DNA of 64,000 nucleotides from positions 29,575,057 through 29,639,056 of the forward strand of contig CP141148.1 of assembly GCA_035235625.1 (NCBI GenBank). The letters are read 5' to 3'. This document shows, in pieces, positions 58,441 to 64,000 of the stretch. A program made the translations under genes and the position numbers. The DNA comes from Saururus chinensis (taxonomy: Eukaryota > Streptophyta > Magnoliopsida > Piperales > Saururaceae). Below the pieces are notes generated by a model. The model was not told the origin of the DNA, did no database searches, and worked only from the letters and a program-made list of their open reading frames with translations. Numbering within the stretch: the first letter of the stretch is position 1; every line of letters begins with the position of its first letter.

Positions 58441-60104
58441 AGCACTATATTGTCATGTGACTGAGCATACACCAAATGTATCTCAAGTATTGCTAATAAG
58501 AACACGAGTGACATGTATGGCCAGTTATTCTATTGTGTAATCAAGAATATGATATGTACCAATGTCATGCATTCAGATCGCCGACGTTTTATTTTGAAAT
58601 AGAAGTACAGGTTCATCCGATCGTATGATAGCTCTCATGATAACCAATTAGGTCGTGTTATCACATACCCGCCACCTCGTATTAGGGTGAATACGAGTGA
58701 CACATATGGCCGATTATTCTGTCATGTAGTCATGAATACAATTGTTATCGATGTCATGTTCGCGGACAGACAACATATTATTCAAAAACATTGGCGTGAT
58801 TCTAATTTAATTGAAATGTATATTATGGACATTATTCCATATATGGTGAAGGCCTGGGTTACCATATTGTATTATCCGAATTTGACACATTGGAAATTGG
58901 AAATGACTCCTCGCGAATTGGTGATTCTAATTTAATTGAAATGCCGAAAATTGTGGTGATTCTTCAGGAATTGGGTGGTTAAATTAATGCAATTGTTGTG
59001 TGTTCAATCGCGCGACATGACCAATATCAAGTAATTGATTACATGTCTAGCAAAAATATTCATTATCGTAGTCATGAGATCGTAAAATGGGACTGATAAC
59101 TCATCGTGTTCATGTTAACACGATATTTACTTAAGTCGTGTGAAAACAAAATGTGAGTGTATTATTAGCGTGTGGTCGATAACACGATATATGAACATAT
59201 CGTCTTATGGCATACATGCTAAATTTATATTACCTACACGTCATCATTTCTTGTAGTTCGCAGTTATCCCCACCATCGCCGTCATTGATATATCGCCGTC
59301 ATCATTTCTTGTCGTTCGCAGTTATCCCCACCATCGCTGTCATTGATATATCGTCGTCTAGTGAATCAAGCCTGCAGTCAGATATATACGAAAACCATAT
59401 CCGATGGAGGACCGATTCACTAGCCGCCGCTACAACAATACCTCATATGATCCATCTCCGCGAAGAACATCACTGTGTGAGAGATTTCCCTGCAAACTCC
59501 TCTGATATATTGCAATACAATGGGATCTCACTGTGTTTCAGTCATATGCAATGGGATAAACCATTTGAGACATTGCAATAACGCCTGGTCGCGTTCTCCC
59601 CCCTAGATGCAGGTGAGGACCGTATCTGATGGGAGGAAGTTACACCATCAGGTGCAATAGCACTCTCCGGAATAATCCGTCTCAGGGCCGACCATCAATC
59701 GGTGAGCGTTCTACAAACACTAACCCTTATATATATATATATAGGCAGGGTGAGAGGGTTACGAACCACCGGGTTATGGAAGGTATTGATGCAAAGGACA
59801 TTGCGGTGCTACTTTGGGAATAATGCCTCGGGATTTGAGTCATTACCATCAAGGAATTATCATGGGTTCAAACACACGATATGACCAATATCAAGTAAGC
59901 AATGGACACTTGACAAAAATTAATAATCAATTGATATTATTATGTAATTAGTAACACATAACCCCTTTTGGTTGTGTTGTCAATTACATGATACAAATAT
60001 ATAGTATACCCTATGTACAACATTTCGTGTTTTTAGGAACACGCTACTTATTATGTGTTGTTGATAACACGATGCATATACAAAAAATTCAGCTAAAGAA
60101 CAGG
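58441..60104 (-). mobile_element. Flank of the MULE with repeated blocks and a second MULE fragment
   Basis: Two blocks of about 70 bases around 58500 and 58688 share GA(A/T)ACGAGTGACA and TATGGCC..TTATTCT. The phrases GACATGACCAATATCAAGTAA and GATATGACCAATATCAAGTAA recur at 59017 and 59881. The stretch 59085-59270 matches the MULE intron and exon edge at 62050-62262 (AACACGATATT, CATTTCTTGTAGTTCGCAGTTAT), so part of the transposase gene is duplicated here. A 59-bp unit is tandemly repeated at 59229-59352. A long terminal inverted repeat could start here, but its partner would lie beyond the window. Confidence 0.55.
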
Positions 60105-63100
60105 GGTAGAAAAGGTAAGCTTGATCGATGCTCCCCTTACTTATGTCGTTTGCGTATGCTATTATTTGACCTCCTTCGGCTTGTTGTTGGGACATCTGCC
60201 ACATTGGGAGGCCCCCATTGTGCATTGGTACATCATTTGCGGTTGTGACCCAACTGACCGCATGTTCCACATTTTTGTGGGACTTTGAGAGGCAGTTGTG
60301 ACTCTATCCGATTTTTTCGTGGACGCCCCCGCTGCTTTTGAGGGATAGGTGGGCTGAATGTAGGCATAACTCCAACCGGTGCCCACTAGTGTCGATCCTT
60401 CATTGGGTGTAAGGGCTCTCGATAGGTCAGTTAATACATTTCAGTAGAGTACCATCTTTTACAATACTCAAACACATAAAAGTGTCTATTATCGATTGTT
60501 GCGATTGCATGCTTACATGGTAGACTCAGATGTTGAAACTTTTCACATGTGCAAGTACGATCAACCAAGTTTACCACATCATGTGAAGAAAATATCGTGA
60601 GTATGAGCGCACGATAAATGACTTTCTCGTGTTCTCGATCGACGTGTAATACGATTGTTACATAAATCGTATCTACTTACACGATAAATGAAAAGAATAT
60701 GTTTACACAAGAAATACAATCACATTCCTTGCTTCTTCTCACCTATTTTTTATGTGTTTTCAAGCAAATGGGGTTAACTCTTCCATCATATTCTATCCAT
60801 CTGTCCGATGTTTTTCAAATAATGTCATTGTGTGCTCCCTCGTGTGCTTAATTAAACAAGTTATAGGCATCGATCTGGCTTTTTTGAACATTGCATTTGC
60901 ACTTTCAGACCTATTTGAGCTGAGGCTCCCAAATGTTTTCGCTGGAAATGAAACATTGGCCCAGTGCTCTAAACCTATCTTATTTAGCTAAGCATATGCT
61001 TCCAGATTATGTTCTTTAATGTTGTTCACTGTTTCATCGTACACATTTTGTCTAAACGTTTCGACTGCAACGTGGAGCTGATTCTTTAGGTAGTTGTCCT
61101 TGAATCTATCCAGCATATTTGCTGCCATGTGACAGATGCAATATTCATGGTGTGTAGATGGGAAAAACTTCTTCACGACATTTGCCAATCCCTTCTGTCT
61201 ATCGAATATGATTGTATCCAATTGAGTTGGAGGATCAAGGAATAGATTGTTGTGCCCAATGTGGGCACAAACAGTACCTCGAACTCTCACGTAGGGAAAA
61301 GGGAGAAAGGAAGAAGAAAGGGGAGAAGTTCTGAATAATTTTACTACATAACCAAACAAAGAGGAAAGGGGCAACCCATATAGGGAGCTGACCCACTCTC
61401 CTAGGGAATCATGCCAGCTAGTGGGTCAAGCTATCCTATGGGCTACTAGCTAGTCCAATAACAATTATCATCCCATTACATAAGCAAATACTAAGCTAAT
61501 ACATAAGAAAATAGCCTAATGCACTAGAATAAAAGGGAAATAAAGGAAATAAAGTAAAGTCTGGTGAACGTGCACAATATAGATGATTTCTAAGCAACTC
61601 AAAAAACCAGCACCAAGTTTTCTCGTACTCGTTCTCAACCACTGCAAATGCAACGCACAACATATTATTGTTCCCGTCCAGTGCAGTTGCTATCAATAGT
61701 TGTCCAAGTTACTTTCCTTTTAAGAAAGTTGCAACAACCATCAACAACGGCCTCAGTGTTGTTCTGAAAGCTCTTGCAACGGGGCAAAACATCCAGAATA
61801 CTCTTTTGAAATCGTACCCACCCATAGGTTCTGGAACATTACATGATATCACTGGCACACCTACACTTCCCAGATTTATATATTCTATATGCCTCCCGTA
61901 AGTAGGGAGTAAGTGGTAGGATTCTTCTAGGTCACCATCTATTAAATCAGTCAGAGCTTTATCTGCATGCCTAAATATAATTTAGTAAAGGTTATATGAC
62001 AATGGCTTACATCGTGTTCCCGATTGCACGACATTTTATGTTTTCGTGTGATCGGAATATATACACGATGAATGGTCATTTTTATGGTAACACGATATTG
62101 ACGTATGTCATGTGAGTGCAAATTCTGACTATAGTTTAAGCGTGTAAACGATAACATGCTAGACTAACATATCATGACACTAAATCAACACTTCGATTAT
62201 TCTCATGCATTACTTCGCGCGCCAGCATTTCTTGTAGTTCGCAGTTATGCCCCAATGCTTCGAAATATAACTTTGTATGCTCTTAGGTGTAATGCCCAAT
62301 GAGTCTTTAAATAGGCCATAACATTTTCTTGCTATCCAAAGGTGCAATGGTAGGGGATGGTCAGTTGACTTTCTTTGGGTTCCACATGAATGAGTCGGGA
62401 CTAACCTCATGATAGTCACATGATCTCCTATATTTGAAGCCCTTATGTTCCAGTTATAAGAATCATTGGAGCACTTTGCGGAGTAGGTATTCTGGTTTTC
62501 ATCCACAACACGATATGTGAAATTTGCCTTTATTGCTAAGTCAATTAAGACCCTCTTGAAATGCAACAGGCTTAGAAAATGTGCACCCAATTCGAGGAGC
62601 TTCTAGTAATCCTTAGCTTGCAAACTGCCCGTCATTAGCTGTCCTATACTAATATTCGGTTCCAACATGTTTAAATCATCGACTGTATCCCAATCTGCCT
62701 CCGCCTCAACGTCAACGTTACTGGGAACCTTGTTATTTCCAAATTCTTCATGGTCGGACATACTTTCCATGTCAACTATATCATTATTGTACCACTGATC
62801 CTCACCCAATGTATTTTCAACTTCTTGGCCTTCTCCACCGTCGTAATTAAAAGGGTTGTATGAGGTTCGTAGTCATCAAATGAAGTCCTTGTCCCACATA
62901 TCGTTGATGACAATGCCTCTAATCTATTCTGATTGACTTCTATTTCAGTTTTTGTACTCGTTGGATTGGTGAAAGAAGATTGACATGGATTTGTTGAGGG
63001 CAAGTTTCCCGGTTCTCCCAATCTGCATTGAACATTATCATGTTAAAAAATTGCGACATCAGTCGACATCGTGTATTTTGTTACCACACTTACATTTCAA

Positions 63101-63778
63101 AATGTGTAATTGAAACTACGAAATGCCTGCATGTCATGTTATTATATCTGCGTTGCAACTCATAATTGCTATATCGCATGTGTATATCATGTAATTACTA
63201 AAGCGATATATTACATGTCGTGTTTATTACTTCATATGATATGATTTACCCTTAACACAATACGTTCAATATCGTGGTCTCGAGTACACAAAATATTCCA
63301 ATTGTGTGTAATCTAAAGATTCATTGTTACTTGACAGTTTCAAAAGTGAACTGGGTTTCATTCAATCTGGTATGAAATTTGACATTAGAGTTAGGATGAG
63401 CCACTACGACAGGTGATTCAGCTTTATTGACTGTCTAGTTCCTTTCTACGGAGGGTTAGGTGATTTATCACTATTGTCGGGCTGTTTCATCTCGGCATAC
63501 AATGATAAAACCTCCTTATTTGCCTTCTTATGAATGAAGACTACTGATTAGAGAGCCTCATCATCTTGTAATTCATATATCATGGATAATTGGGGGGATA
63601 AAATTAAATACTTCAAACTGACATTACTATTGACAAAAAGTCGTCCTTTGACTTGCCTCAGTAGCTAGTTGTAGCTCACCAACGGATGAATGTTCATCAA
63701 CCATGTCATTCCACCAATATACACATCGTTATTGCCTACCTCTCCGTTATAACAGATGCAAATACCAATCTTATTCAT
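60105..63778 (-). pseudogene. MuDR/MULE transposase gene, nearly full length but dead
   Basis: Transposase of a Mutator-like DNA transposon. On the - strand in order: PB1-like N-terminal domain (63778-63331, YIGGMTW); intron 63023-63330 (GT...AG, phase kept: FETVK|LGEPGN); acidic segment (62820-62610); MuDR DNA-binding region (62590-62214, YNWNIRAS, HSCG); intron 61971-62213 (GT...AG, CWRAK joined to HADKALTDLI); catalytic core (TFLKGK, TALDGNNNM, FAVVENEYEKTWCWFF, then FDRQKGL, CICHMAANM, FGSLSSNRSES); a third probable intron (60582-60706); SWIM finger CTCEKF...LPCKH (60480-60570); basic RGRPRKNR; CCHC knuckle CGTCGQLGHNRK (60230-60300). Defects: a frameshift near 62800, stops before LLELGAHF, after TFLKGK and near the knuckle, and Val instead of the first catalytic Asp (61733-61735). 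A ~310-bp insertion splits the core. Confidence 0.88.
61265..61575. mobile_element. ~310-bp insertion in the MULE transposase core
   Basis: Transposase similarity stops after WCWFFELLRNHL and resumes before the FDRQKGL motif. The intervening sequence is unrelated and has a polypurine stretch (GGGAAAAGGGAGAAAGGAAG) at one end. TGTGCACGT and TGTGCCCAC on the - strand flank it, a possible imperfect target duplication. GT/AG ends that would make it an intron are not obvious. Class unknown; an LTR or TRIM fragment is possible. Confidence 0.45.
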
Positions 63779-64000
63779 GATCGGTGTAAAAGAAGGATCG
63801 TTTTTGCAAAATGCAGCATTTGGAGCACTTCAACCATGTCTGCAGTGTCAAAAAATATTTTTTTCTTATTCATCGATGCTCGTCGGTGAATCACCTCCGG
63901 TCAGCTCCCGCCAACGAGTTCCGTTCACCGCCGATGACTCCCAGCACACCGGAACGGCGCAGAAATATTCTAGTATTCATTTATTACTCTCTACTTTAAA

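Overview
The window is nuclear DNA from a flowering plant. It is AT-rich, gene-poor and packed with plant transposon families: Ty1/copia, Ty3/gypsy, L1 LINE, CACTA, hAT, MuDR (MULE), Helitron, Stowaway and foldback MITEs. The only two intact host genes I can support are both intronless F-box/DUF295 (KIB-type beta-propeller) genes on the + strand, at 23397-24545 and 41465-42571. A third member survives only as a 5' fragment at 11445-11618, cut off by a copia LTR. This looks like an old local F-box cluster pulled apart by transposons. The species cannot be fixed from the sequence.

Layout. 1-11.4 kb: unrecognised AT-rich DNA, a solo LTR (2642-3643), three tandem copies of an unknown 1.1-kb unit (4214-7384), a Ty3/gypsy gag-protease fossil and LTR mosaics. 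11.4-22.6 kb: the broken F-box copy, then a reverse-strand copia fossil split by a 4.65-kb solo LTR (14198-18852, matching 5-bp target duplications), a Stowaway MITE, a 2.1-kb solo LTR (19785-21895) and a tandem duplication. 22.6-30.2 kb: F-box gene 1, a 1.2-kb repeat whose inverted partner lies at 57.3 kb, and a gag-only gypsy element with two LTR pieces. 30.2-36.6 kb: a CACTA transposon with clean TIRs and a TTA duplication, filled with palindromic GCGACG repeats, long homopurine arrays and three nested insertions. It sits in a decayed DUF1985-like sequence. 37-41 kb: LTR and LINE pieces. 41.5-42.6 kb: F-box gene 2. 43-57 kb: a longer LINE, copia and gypsy scraps, hAT-like MITEs, a 257-bp foldback and a second gypsy gag copy. 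57-64 kb: Helitron ends, the inverted repeat partner and a nearly full-length but dead MULE transposase gene on the - strand with recognisable introns.

No rRNA gene, canonical tRNA gene, CRISPR array or bacterial-type system is visible. The most unusual items are: a hAT-like MITE family carrying two tRNA-like (A box/B box) modules in tandem; CACGAT-type repeats shared between the introns and flank of the MULE; the F-box relic cut by copia; and a filled-site/empty-site pair for one MITE inside the window. Retroelement and DUF1985 pieces are treated as fossils. Boundaries given without TIR or TSD evidence are approximate.
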